Below, one piece after another: positions 33,219-41,184 of a DNA stretch of 64,000 nt. Source of the stretch: Oerskovia sp042887685 (lineage in GTDB: Bacteria; Actinomycetota; Actinomycetes; Actinomycetales; Cellulomonadaceae); the NCBI RefSeq assembly GCF_042887685.1, contig NZ_JBHVOS010000018.1, positions 45,154-109,153 of the forward strand, written 5' to 3'. Below the pieces are notes generated by a model that searched no databases, was not told where the DNA came from, and saw only the letters and a program-made list of their open reading frames with translations. The translations under genes and the position numbers were made by a program. Numbering within the stretch: position 1 is the stretch's first letter; every line of letters begins with the position of its first letter.

Positions 33219-34691
33219 ATGCCTACGGACTCCGCCGACTCCGCCGCGCCTGTGACCACCACCCAGCGCGCCACGCTCGCCGACATCACCCCGCCCATCG
33301 CCCTGGGCCCGCTCGACGGGCGCTACCGCGGCGCCGTCGCGCCCCTGGTCGACCACCTGAGCGAGGCCGCGCTGAACCGCGAGCGCCTCCACGTCGAGGT
33401 CGAGTGGCTCATCGCCCTCACCGAGGGCCCCGTGGTCCCGGGCGCACCCACGCTGAGCGACGCCGAGAAGGCGTACCTGCGCGCGATCGTCACGGACTTC
33501 GACGCCGCGGGCATCGCCGAGCTGGGCGAGATCGAGCGCGTCACGGTCCACGACGTCAAGGCGATCGAGTACTACATCAAGCGTCGCCTCGAAGCCGCGC
33601 CGGGCGTCCTGGGCGAGGGCACGGTCCTGCCGTCGGCGGGCGAGCTGGTGCACTTCGCGTGCACGAGCGAGGACATCAACAACCTGTCGTACGCGCTCAT
33701 GGTGCAGGGCGCGGTGCGCGACGTGTGGCTGCCCGCCGCGACGGCCCTCACCGACCAGCTCGCGGACATGGCGCGCGAGCACGCGGCCGTCCCGCTGCTG
33801 AGCCGCACGCACGGCCAGCCCGCGACGCCGTCCACCCTGGGCAAGGAGCTCGCGGTGCTCGCGCACCGCCTGCGCCGCCAGCTGCGCCGCATCGAGGGCG
33901 CCGAGTACCTCGGCAAGCTCAACGGCGCGACGGGCACCTACGGTGCGCACACGGTCGCCGTCCCGGGCGTCGACTGGCCGGCCGTCTCGAAGTCCTTCGT
34001 CGAGAGCCTCGGCCTCACGTGGAACCCTCTGACGACGCAGATCGAGTCGCACGACTGGCAGGCCGAGCTCTACAGCGACCTGGCCCGCTTCAACCGCGTC
34101 CTGCACAACCTCAGCACCGACGTGTGGACGTACATCTCGCTCGGCTTCTTCAAGCAGATCCCGGTGCCGGGCGCGACGGGGTCCTCGACCATGCCGCACA
34201 AGGTCAACCCGATCCGCTTCGAGAACGCCGAGGCGAACCTCGAGATCTCCTGCGCGCTGCTCGACACGCTCGCCTCGACGCTCGTGACCTCACGCCTGCA
34301 GCGCGACCTCACGGACTCGACGACCCAGCGCAACATCGGCCCGGCGTTCGGCCACTCGCTGCTCGCGGTGGACAACGTCTCGCGCGGGCTGCGCGCCCTC
34401 GCGGTCAACGCGGACCTGCTCGCCGCGGACCTCGACGCCAACTGGGAGGTGCTCGGCGAGCCCATCCAGTCGGCCATGCGCGCGGCCTCGGTCGCGGGCG
34501 TCCCCGGCATGGAGAACCCGTACGAGCGCCTCAAGGACCTCACGCGAGGGCACCGGCTGACGGGCGAGGAGATGCGGGAGTTCGTCCAGGGCCTCGGCCT
34601 GCCCGACGACGTCACGCGCCGCCTCACGGACCTCACCCCGGGCACGTACACGGGTATCGCGGAGCGCCTGGTGGCCGACTACCTGGACTGA
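33219..34691 (+). CDS. purB: Adenylosuccinate lyase
   Basis: 490 residues. The fumarase/aspartase signature GSSTMPHKVNPIRFENAE is intact. TSEDINNLSYAL and SRTHGQPATPSTLGKEL carry further active-site residues. It acts twice in purine synthesis (SAICAR to AICAR and adenylosuccinate to AMP). ATG 33219 lies 7 bases after a GAGAAT hexamer, so the message may be leaderless. Longer reading in frame through the family A element is rejected. Confidence 0.96.
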   Translation: MPTDSADSAAPVTTTQRATLADITPPIALGPLDGRYRGAVAPLVDHLSEAALNRERLHVEVEWLIALTEGPVVPGAPTLSDAEKAYLRAIVTDFDAAGIAELGEIERVTVHDVKAIEYYIKRRLEAAPGVLGEGTVLPSAGELVHFACTSEDINNLSYALMVQGAVRDVWLPAATALTDQLADMAREHAAVPLLSRTHGQPATPSTLGKELAVLAHRLRRQLRRIEGAEYLGKLNGATGTYGAHTVAVPGVDWPAVSKSFVESLGLTWNPLTTQIESHDWQAELYSDLARFNRVLHNLSTDVWTYISLGFFKQIPVPGATGSSTMPHKVNPIRFENAEANLEISCALLDTLASTLVTSRLQRDLTDSTTQRNIGPAFGHSLLAVDNVSRGLRALAVNADLLAADLDANWEVLGEPIQSAMRAASVAGVPGMENPYERLKDLTRGHRLTGEEMREFVQGLGLPDDVTRRLTDLTPGTYTGIAERLVADYLD

Positions 34692-34713
34692 CCGGGGGCT
34701 CACTCGGGCTGCC

Positions 34714-34766
34714 GAGAACGGGGTTGCGGTCGTTATCCATCGGATAGCGGCCGCAACCCCGTTCTC
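34714..34766. repeat. A2-type hairpin after purB
   Basis: 25-bp arms (34714-34738 and 34742-34766) start GAGAACGGGGTTGCGG and differ at two positions; the loop is ATC. It resembles the hairpins at 61581 and 62370. It probably serves as the purB terminator, although no U-tract follows. Confidence 0.82.
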
Positions 34767-34859
34767 GTCCGCAGACCTCGTCGGCAGATTCCTTCACAAA
34801 TGATGGGAACTGTGAAATTCTCTTCCATGCATCTGACCCGTACCAACGGAGGCATGGAC

Positions 34860-36530
34860 ATGACGCACCACCCGAGCGACCCCACCGCGGTAGCCGCCGC
34901 TCCCACCACCCCCTCGCCCGAGACCTCGGGCCTCGGCCGTCGCGGATTCCTCACGCTCGCGACCGCGGGCATCGCGGCCAGCACGCTGAGCGTGACGATC
35001 GGCTCCCTCTCCCCCGCCGCGGCCACGACCGCACCCGTCCCGGCGACGGAATCGGCGCCGTCGGGCCCTGTGCCGCGCAAGCGCGAGCTGCGCGCGATGT
35101 GGATCTCGAGCGTCGTCAACATCGACTGGCCCTCGGCTGCCGGGCTGACCGCCGAGCAGCAGAAGGCCGAGTACCTGCACTGGCTCGACGTCGCCGAGCA
35201 GTACCGGCTCAACGCCGTGTTCGTGCAGGTCAGGCCCACGGCCGACGCGTTCTGGCCCAGCCCCTACGAGCCGTGGTCGCAGTACCTGACGGGCACCCAG
35301 GGCAAGGACCCCGGATACGACCCGCTCGCGTTCGTCGTCGAGGAGTCGCACCGGCGCAACATCGAGATCCACGCCTGGTACAACCCGTACCGGGTCTCGA
35401 TGCAGGCCGACCCCGCCCAGCTCGTCCCCGAGCACCCGGCCCGCCAGCACCCCGACTGGGTGTGGGCCTACGGCGGCAAGCTCTACTTCGACCCCGGCCT
35501 GCCCGAGGCGCAGGAGCACATCCAGCGCGCGATCCTGCACTCGGTCGAGAACTACGACCTCGACGGCGTGCACTTCGACGACTACTTCTACCCCTACGCG
35601 GTCGCAGGCCAGACCATCCCCGACGCGCACACCTACGCGACCCACGGCGCAGGCTTCGCGACGGTCGAGGAGTGGCGCCGCCACAACGTCGACACGTTCG
35701 TGCAGTCCATCTCGCAGCGCATCAAGCAGGTCAAGCCGTGGGTCAAGTTCGGGATCAGCCCGTTCGGGATCTGGCGCAACGCCTCGACCGACCCGCGCGG
35801 CTCGGCGACCAACGGCTCGCAGTCGTACGACATGCAGTTCGCCGACACGCGCAAGTGGGTCACCGAGGGGTGGCTCGACTACATCAACCCGCAGATCTAC
35901 TGGCAGATCGGGCTCGCCGTCGCGGACTACGCGAAGCTCGTGCCGTGGTGGGCCGAGGTCGCGGCCCAGTCCGGCACGCAGCTCTTCATCGGCGAGGCGC
36001 TCTACAAGGTCACGTCGGGCGTCTTCACCGACCCCGCCGAGATGTCGAACCACCTGACCTTCAGCCAGCAGGTCGACGCCGAGGTCGGGCCCGTGCTCGG
36101 CAACGTCTACTTCTCGGCCAAGCACGTCCCGGCCGACCCGCAGGGCTCCATGAGCCGCGTGCTCGCCGACCACTACCGCCACCCTGCGCTCGTGCCCGCC
36201 TCCCCGAAGCTCCCCGCGCAGCCGCTGCGCACCCCGGTCCTCGCGTGGGCCGGGTGGCGCGACGACGGCGTCCGCGTCCACTGGACCGACGCCGGCGGAC
36301 GCCGCTTCCCCGCGACGTCGTTCGCGATCTACCGGGTCGACGGGTGGGTCACGAAGGTCGACGTCGAGAACCCCGCGCACCTCGTCGCGACGCAGCGTGC
36401 CGAGGCGCGGGTCCTGCAGGACTACCTCGACGAGACCGCGCTGCGCGGCAAGAAGTACACCTACGTCGTGACCGCGCTCGACCGGCTGTGGAACGAGTCG
36501 CGGCCCAGCGAGGTCCGCTGGTCGGTCTGA
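34860..36530 (+). CDS. Tat-exported GHL10-family glycoside hydrolase (YngK-like)
   Basis: 556 residues. A Tat signal (GRRGFLTLATAGIAASTLS) is followed by a DUF187/GHL10 TIM barrel: ELRAMWISSVVNIDWP, NAVFVQVRPTADAFWPS, DGVHFDDYFYPY with the acidic catalytic candidates, and YINPQIYWQIG. A C-terminal fibronectin-like region (from about residue 460) follows. ATG 34860 sits 8 bases behind GGAGG; ATG 34854 is less well placed. The upstream region has an inverted TTCACA-N12-TGTGAA. Expected substrate: an envelope or plant polysaccharide. Confidence 0.88.
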   Translation: MTHHPSDPTAVAAAPTTPSPETSGLGRRGFLTLATAGIAASTLSVTIGSLSPAAATTAPVPATESAPSGPVPRKRELRAMWISSVVNIDWPSAAGLTAEQQKAEYLHWLDVAEQYRLNAVFVQVRPTADAFWPSPYEPWSQYLTGTQGKDPGYDPLAFVVEESHRRNIEIHAWYNPYRVSMQADPAQLVPEHPARQHPDWVWAYGGKLYFDPGLPEAQEHIQRAILHSVENYDLDGVHFDDYFYPYAVAGQTIPDAHTYATHGAGFATVEEWRRHNVDTFVQSISQRIKQVKPWVKFGISPFGIWRNASTDPRGSATNGSQSYDMQFADTRKWVTEGWLDYINPQIYWQIGLAVADYAKLVPWWAEVAAQSGTQLFIGEALYKVTSGVFTDPAEMSNHLTFSQQVDAEVGPVLGNVYFSAKHVPADPQGSMSRVLADHYRHPALVPASPKLPAQPLRTPVLAWAGWRDDGVRVHWTDAGGRRFPATSFAIYRVDGWVTKVDVENPAHLVATQRAEARVLQDYLDETALRGKKYTYVVTALDRLWNESRPSEVRWSV

Positions 36531-36569
36531 CACGCCTCCTGCCGAGGTAGCCGCGTCGAGATGACGATG

Positions 36570-36638
36570 CCGAGGTAGACCCGTGTGCGCGAGGTAGACC
36601 TCCCGGAGGTCTACCTCGCGCACACGGGTCTACCTCGG
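36570..36638. terminator. Perfect 34-bp inverted repeat between convergent genes
   Basis: Arms 36570-36603 (starting CCGAGGTAGACCCGTGTGCG) and 36605-36638 are exact complements around one central C. It lies between two stops (36530 and 36659) and would terminate both. A partial direct copy (GCCGAGGTAG at 36541) precedes it, as in the A-type elements. Confidence 0.75.
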
Positions 36639-36658
36639 TGGCAGCGGCCCGCACCGGC

Positions 36659-38026
36659 TCACACCGGCAGCGCGAACCTCCCGTCGGGGTCGATCTCACG
36701 ACGCACGGTCGCGAGGTGCGCCTGGTCGGCCGGTGACCACAGGTCGATCGGCGCCGCCTGGCTGATCGAGCCGGCGAAGTTGGCCTGGGTGCGACCGAGC
36801 GACCACGGCTGCGTCGCCTCGAGCAGGCCGTTGATCGCCGCGGGCACGGCCGTCTCGAACAGCTCGGGGACGGGCAGACCGATCGTGAAGAGCGCGAACG
36901 CGGCGTCGCGTCCCGTCACGGAGTCGGGACCGTGCGTGCCGTCGGCGAGCGCCCCGCCGAGGTGACGGATCTCGGTCATCATGAGAGGGGCCTGCGACTG
37001 CGGTCCTGCGACCGCGAGCACGGCCTCGGCGGTCTGCGGCTCGAACGTGTGGAGCAGGGTCGACCCGTCGATGAACGGCATGGGGTCGGTCGGGTCGGCG
37101 TGCACTCCCCCGATCGCCGCGTAGGGGATCTCGGCGATCGAGTCCATCAGGATCGGGACGGTGGTCCGCAGGGGGGCGATGGCGCTCTCGACCTCGGCCA
37201 GCGGCCGGGTCGAGGCCACGCGCACGTTCGCGACGTACTGGCCGCGCAGCGGCTCGGGCAGGAACTCGAGCGGCGGCAGGCGCAGCAGCGCGATCGAGGT
37301 CGTGATGTCCGACGGCGCGCTCGGGACCCAGTCCGCGTACGCCCGGAAGAGCGTCGCGGCGTCGTCCCCGAGGGCGAAGAAGTTCCCTCCCGTCACCTTC
37401 TCGAGGTTCAGCAGCCGGACGGTCACCGAGGTGACGATGCCGAGCCCCCACTTTCCGCCGCGCAGCGCGCGCAGGATCTCCGGGTGGTGCTCGTCGTCGA
37501 CGTGGAGCAGGGTGCCGTCGCCCGTGACGACGTCGGCGGCGACGAGGTAGCTCGACCCGAACCCGACCTCGCGCGCGAGGGGGCCGATCCCGCCGCCGAG
37601 GAGGAAGCCGACGGCTCCCACGTCGGGCGAGGACCCGGTGACGGCCGCGAGCCCGAGGGGCGTGACGACGTCGAGCACGTCCCTCCACCGGGAGCCGGCC
37701 GCGATGCTGGCCGTGCGTGCGGGCTGGTCGACCTCGACGCCGGTCAGACCGGCCGTGCTCAGGGCGATGCCTCCGTCGATCCCGCGCGCGAACCCGTGGC
37801 CCGTGCTGAACGCGGTGACGGGCAGCCCGAAGCGTCGGGCGGTGCGGACGGTCGCCTGGACGTCGGCGGCGGACGTGGCGAGGACGACGTAGTCGGGATG
37901 GTGCTCGACCGCGACGTTCATGCCCGAGAGCCGGGCGTCGGGGTCGGTCCCTGCGAGGACACGACCCGCCACGCCCTGTGCGAGCGCGGCGAGCACGACG
38001 TCCTGCGTGGTGTCGTGGGCAGTCAT
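36659..38026 (-). CDS. FAD-linked oxidase, berberine-bridge-enzyme type
   Basis: 455 residues. The PCMH-type FAD domain shows VLATSAADVQATVRTARRFG, TGHGFARGIDGG and the Gly-rich GAVGFLLGGGIGPLAREVGF. The C-terminal NFAGSISQ resembles the Asn/Tyr-containing FAD-binding end of berberine-bridge enzymes. These oxidise sugars, lactones or alkaloids. A LacI-type operator 58 bp upstream suggests carbohydrate control, in line with a sugar-oxidase role. No signal peptide is visible. Confidence 0.85.
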   Translation of the reverse strand: MTAHDTTQDVVLAALAQGVAGRVLAGTDPDARLSGMNVAVEHHPDYVVLATSAADVQATVRTARRFGLPVTAFSTGHGFARGIDGGIALSTAGLTGVEVDQPARTASIAAGSRWRDVLDVVTPLGLAAVTGSSPDVGAVGFLLGGGIGPLAREVGFGSSYLVAADVVTGDGTLLHVDDEHHPEILRALRGGKWGLGIVTSVTVRLLNLEKVTGGNFFALGDDAATLFRAYADWVPSAPSDITTSIALLRLPPLEFLPEPLRGQYVANVRVASTRPLAEVESAIAPLRTTVPILMDSIAEIPYAAIGGVHADPTDPMPFIDGSTLLHTFEPQTAEAVLAVAGPQSQAPLMMTEIRHLGGALADGTHGPDSVTGRDAAFALFTIGLPVPELFETAVPAAINGLLEATQPWSLGRTQANFAGSISQAAPIDLWSPADQAHLATVRREIDPDGRFALPV

Positions 38027-38083
38027 GGGAAGTCCCTCTCGGACGGTGGGGAGCGCGGAGCAGCGCTACCCCAGAGAGAGGGT

Positions 38084-38097
38084 TGGGAGCGCTCCCG
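38084..38097. promoter_or_regulatory. LacI/CebR-like operator upstream of the FAD oxidase
   Basis: TGGGAGCGCTCCCG matches the known CebR operator TGGGAGCGCTCCCA at 13 of 14 positions and is palindromic about the central CGCG-type core. It lies 58 bases ahead of the minus-strand start. CebR responds to cellobiose in Streptomyces; the regulator here is inferred. Confidence 0.7.
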
Positions 38098-38109
38098 GTG
38101 ACATGTCCA

Positions 38110-38213
38110 CCGAGGGTGACGGAAATGTCCGCCGACGGTGACGCCCCACCGCGCCCGCGGTCACGCTCCGCCGCGCCCGCGGTGACGTTCCGCCGTGCCC
38201 GCGGTGTCCGCGC
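38110..38213. repeat. Family D array 1: five 22-bp units
   Basis: Cores of type CCGAGGGTGACG or CCCGCGGTGACG begin at 38110, 38132, 38154, 38176 and 38198, exactly 22 bp apart. The rest of each unit varies. The array fills the gap before the DUF2252 gene. A second five-unit array of the same unit is at 47096 and a variant lies inside hemA. Confidence 0.85.
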
Positions 38214-38263
38214 GCGCCATGATGAGCGAGGGCGCACGCACGCCCCGGACCCGAGGAGCGACG

Positions 38264-39727
38264 ATGCCCCACCACGCGACGGACCAGTCCCCGGACCAGC
38301 CCCCCACCCGGCCCGACGGCCGCCCGCCCCTGCACGGCACCCCACCGCCGGAGTACCGCAAGGAGCAGGGGCGCGCCGCCCGCACGCTCCTCCACCGTCG
38401 CTCGACCGCCTCCTGGGAGCCGGCCGCCGACCGCCGCGACCCCGTCGCGATCCTCCAGGCCCAGAACGCGAGCCGCGTCCCCGAGCTCGTCCCGCTCCGC
38501 ATGGGGCGCATGGCCGCGACACCGTTCTCGTTCTACCGGGGGGCGGCGGCGGTCATGGCGGCCGACCTCGGCGCGGGGCCCAGGACGGGACTCACCGTCC
38601 AGCTCTGCGGCGACGCGCACCTCGCGAACTTCGGCGGCTTCGCGTCGCCCGAACGATCGCTCGTGTTCGACATCAACGACTTCGACGAGACGCACCGCGG
38701 CCCCTTCGAGTGGGACGTGCAACGGCTCGTCGCGAGCCTCGAGATCGCGGGCCGTCACCGTGGCATGTCGCGCCACGAGCGCGAGCGGATCGTGCTGGGT
38801 GCGGGGCGCGCCTACCGCGAGACCCTGCGGTCGTTCGCGGACCTGGGCCACCTCGACCTGTGGCACGTGCAGCTCCGCGGCGACGAGATCGTCGACAGGT
38901 GGCGCGGCTCGGTCACACCGGCCGTCATGGACAACCTCCACAAGGCCCTGCGAAAGGCGCGCACCAAGGACCGGCAGAAGGCCCGCCGCCGGCTCACGGT
39001 CCTCCGGGACGACGGCGAGCTGCGCTTCCAGAGCAACCCGCCCCTGCTCGTCCCGGTCCGTGACCTCTACGACGCCGACGAGCAGGCCCGGTACCTCGGC
39101 GTCGTGACCATGGCGCTCGCGGCGTACGGCGAGTCGCTCACGGGAGCCCGGCGCATCCTGCTCGACCGCTACCGCCTCGTCGACCTGGCGCGGCGCGTGG
39201 TCGGCGTGGGGAGCGTCGGGACACGCTGCTGGGTCGCGCTCCTCGTGGGCCGCGACAACGACGACCCGCTGTTCCTGCAGGTCAAGGAGGCCGAGCCCTC
39301 CGTGCTCGAGCCGTACACCTCGGCGAGCCCCTACCCCGAGAACGGGCGGCGCGTGGTCGAGGGGCAGCGGCTCCTGCAGGCGACGAGCGACGCCCTGCTC
39401 GGCTGGAACACCGTGCACGGCGCCGACGACCGCCGGCACGACTACTACTTCCGCCAGCTCTGGGACTGGAAGGTCTCGGCCGACCTCGAGACCATGCTCC
39501 CGGTCGCCATGGCCGCGTACGCGCAGATGTGCGCGTGGGTCCTCGCGCGCGGCCACGCCCGCTCGGGCGACGCGCTCGCCATCAGCGCGTACCTCGGCAA
39601 GGGCGACGTCGCGGACCGCTCGTTCGCCGAGTTCGCGACGCGCTACGCGGACCAGAACGCCCTGGACCACCGGGCCCTCGTGGACGCGATCGCGGCAGGG
39701 GACGTGGAGGCGGTCGAGGGCGTCTGA
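38264..39727 (+). CDS. DUF2252 family protein
   Basis: 487 residues from ATG 38264 with GAGGAG. LCGDAHLANFGGFASPE and FDINDFDETHRGPFEWDVQR carry the conserved His, Asn and Asp residues, which resemble the catalytic loop of aminoglycoside/choline kinase-like folds. The biochemical activity of DUF2252 is not known. Monocistronic, with the family D array directly upstream. Confidence 0.87.
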   Translation: MPHHATDQSPDQPPTRPDGRPPLHGTPPPEYRKEQGRAARTLLHRRSTASWEPAADRRDPVAILQAQNASRVPELVPLRMGRMAATPFSFYRGAAAVMAADLGAGPRTGLTVQLCGDAHLANFGGFASPERSLVFDINDFDETHRGPFEWDVQRLVASLEIAGRHRGMSRHERERIVLGAGRAYRETLRSFADLGHLDLWHVQLRGDEIVDRWRGSVTPAVMDNLHKALRKARTKDRQKARRRLTVLRDDGELRFQSNPPLLVPVRDLYDADEQARYLGVVTMALAAYGESLTGARRILLDRYRLVDLARRVVGVGSVGTRCWVALLVGRDNDDPLFLQVKEAEPSVLEPYTSASPYPENGRRVVEGQRLLQATSDALLGWNTVHGADDRRHDYYFRQLWDWKVSADLETMLPVAMAAYAQMCAWVLARGHARSGDALAISAYLGKGDVADRSFAEFATRYADQNALDHRALVDAIAAGDVEAVEGV

Positions 39728-39832
39728 CGCCCGCCCGCCCCTCCCTGCCCGACGGCGCCGCTCACCTCGCGCGCACGCGTCCCGTCCCGACGTGGCCGGA
39801 CGCGACCCGCGCGACGTCCTCCCGGGGCAGGG

Positions 39833-40756
39833 TCAGATCTGGTCCAGGCGCCGCAGGATCGCACCCTCGCGCAGGGCCCACGGGCAGATCTCGACCTCGG
39901 CGACCTTGAGCGCCTTCATGGTCTCCTCCGCGACGACGCCCCCGGCCACGATCTGGTACGTCCGCTCGGCCGTGATGCCGGGCAGCTCGGTGCGACCCGT
40001 CGCCGGGATGCGCGCGAGGCGCGGCACCCAGTCGGAGAGCTGCGACCGCTCCATGCGCCACCGCTCCTCGGGCCCGACGACCGCGACCTTCATGCCCGCG
40101 AGCCGCGCGAGCGACCGGAACGTCTTGGACGTCGCGACCACGTGGTCCGGCCTGGGCAGCCGCTTGATCTCGCCGAGCGCCCCGGCCAGCACCTCCCGGA
40201 CATGGGCCCAGAGCGCCGCGACCTGCTTGGCCGACGGCGGGTCGTCCGGCAGGAACTCGATCGTCATGCGGCCCGCGCCGAGCGGCACCGAGACCGCGAC
40301 GTCGGGCTCCTCGTCGAGACCCGACGCGATCTCGAGCGACCCACCTCCGATGTCGAGCACCATGAGCCGACCCGACGCCCAGCCGTGCCAGCGCCGCGCA
40401 GCGAGGAACGTCAGGCGCGCCTCCTCGGGCCCCGAGAGCACCTCGATCGGGACGCCCACGCGCTCCTCGATCGCGGCCAGCACCTCGGCGCCGTTGCTCG
40501 CCTCGCGCAGCGCCGACGTCGCGAGCGCCAACGACTCCTCGACCTCGTACTCGCGGGCCAGGGCTGCGGCCTTGTCCGCAGCCACCAGGAGGGCGTCGAC
40601 GCCCTCGGCCGAGATCGAGCCGTCGGGCTGCAGGTACCGCATGAGGCGGACGACGGACCTGCCCGACGCCGCCGGGTCGGGGCGCGCGCCCCGCACCGCG
40701 TCCACGACGAGCATGTGGACCGTGTTGGAACCGATGTCGAGCACTCCCAGTCTCAT
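39833..40756 (-). CDS. Ppx/GppA-family exopolyphosphatase
   Basis: 307 residues. The two phosphate motifs of the ASKHA fold, GVLDIGSNTVHMLVVDA and VLDIGGGSLEIA, are intact. Short actinobacterial members hydrolyse polyphosphate chains; a (p)ppGpp role is less certain. TSKTFRSLARLAG is a family segment near residue 210. It is divergent to the WXG-like operon, with a LacI-type palindrome in the shared upstream region. Confidence 0.9.
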   Translation of the reverse strand: MRLGVLDIGSNTVHMLVVDAVRGARPDPAASGRSVVRLMRYLQPDGSISAEGVDALLVAADKAAALAREYEVEESLALATSALREASNGAEVLAAIEERVGVPIEVLSGPEEARLTFLAARRWHGWASGRLMVLDIGGGSLEIASGLDEEPDVAVSVPLGAGRMTIEFLPDDPPSAKQVAALWAHVREVLAGALGEIKRLPRPDHVVATSKTFRSLARLAGMKVAVVGPEERWRMERSQLSDWVPRLARIPATGRTELPGITAERTYQIVAGGVVAEETMKALKVAEVEICPWALREGAILRRLDQI

Positions 40757-40815
40757 CGGCCCACGGTAGCGGGCTCAGGCGGGACGGGCCCGGTGCCGCG
40801 CCTCGACCGTCGCCC

Positions 40816-40833
40816 ATGGGGAGCGCTCCCCAT
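40816..40833. promoter_or_regulatory. Perfect 18-bp palindrome ATGGGGAGCGCTCCCCAT
   Basis: The central GGGAGCGCTCCC equals the core of CebR/LacI operators, and the outer bases are also symmetrical. It lies 60 bases from the ppx start and 59 from the WXG-like start, so it could control either direction. Confidence 0.65.
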
Positions 40834-40892
40834 CCTCGGCGCGCGACTTCTCGGATATCGTCCACCTGGCACCCCGCCAGGAAGAGGAGCAC

Positions 40893-41183
40893 ATGCCCGA
40901 CCTCAAGCTCGACCTCGACGCGATGGCCGAGGCCGCGACCGGACTCCGGGCCCTGCGCACCGAGTTCCTCGCCGCCGAGGAGTTCAACCGCGGGCTCGCC
41001 GACGCCGCCGGACACCGACGCCTCGGCAGCGCGATCGACGACTTCGCGAGCGCGTGGAACCTGCGGCGCGAGAGGCTCAGCGAGGAGATCCAAGCCGTCG
41101 CGGACGCGACGCAAGCCGTCTGCGACACGTTCCGCGAGCTCGACGAGGCCACGGCCGCGCAGCTCCGGACCGTGGAGTTCTGA
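40893..41183 (+). CDS. WXG100-like small helical protein (lacks the Gly)
   Basis: 96 residues, two helices around SAWNLRRERL. The W is present but the W-x-G glycine is replaced, as in EspC/ESX-associated relatives. It is immediately upstream of the hydrolase gene (one base gap), repeating the arrangement at 32522-31005. Confidence 0.72.
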   Translation: MPDLKLDLDAMAEAATGLRALRTEFLAAEEFNRGLADAAGHRRLGSAIDDFASAWNLRRERLSEEIQAVADATQAVCDTFRELDEATAAQLRTVEF

Positions 41184-41184
41184 C

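Noticed and set aside
38110..38213. Family D array considered as a CRISPR array
   Set aside because: The 22-bp units are contiguous, without unique spacers, and no cas genes are present.
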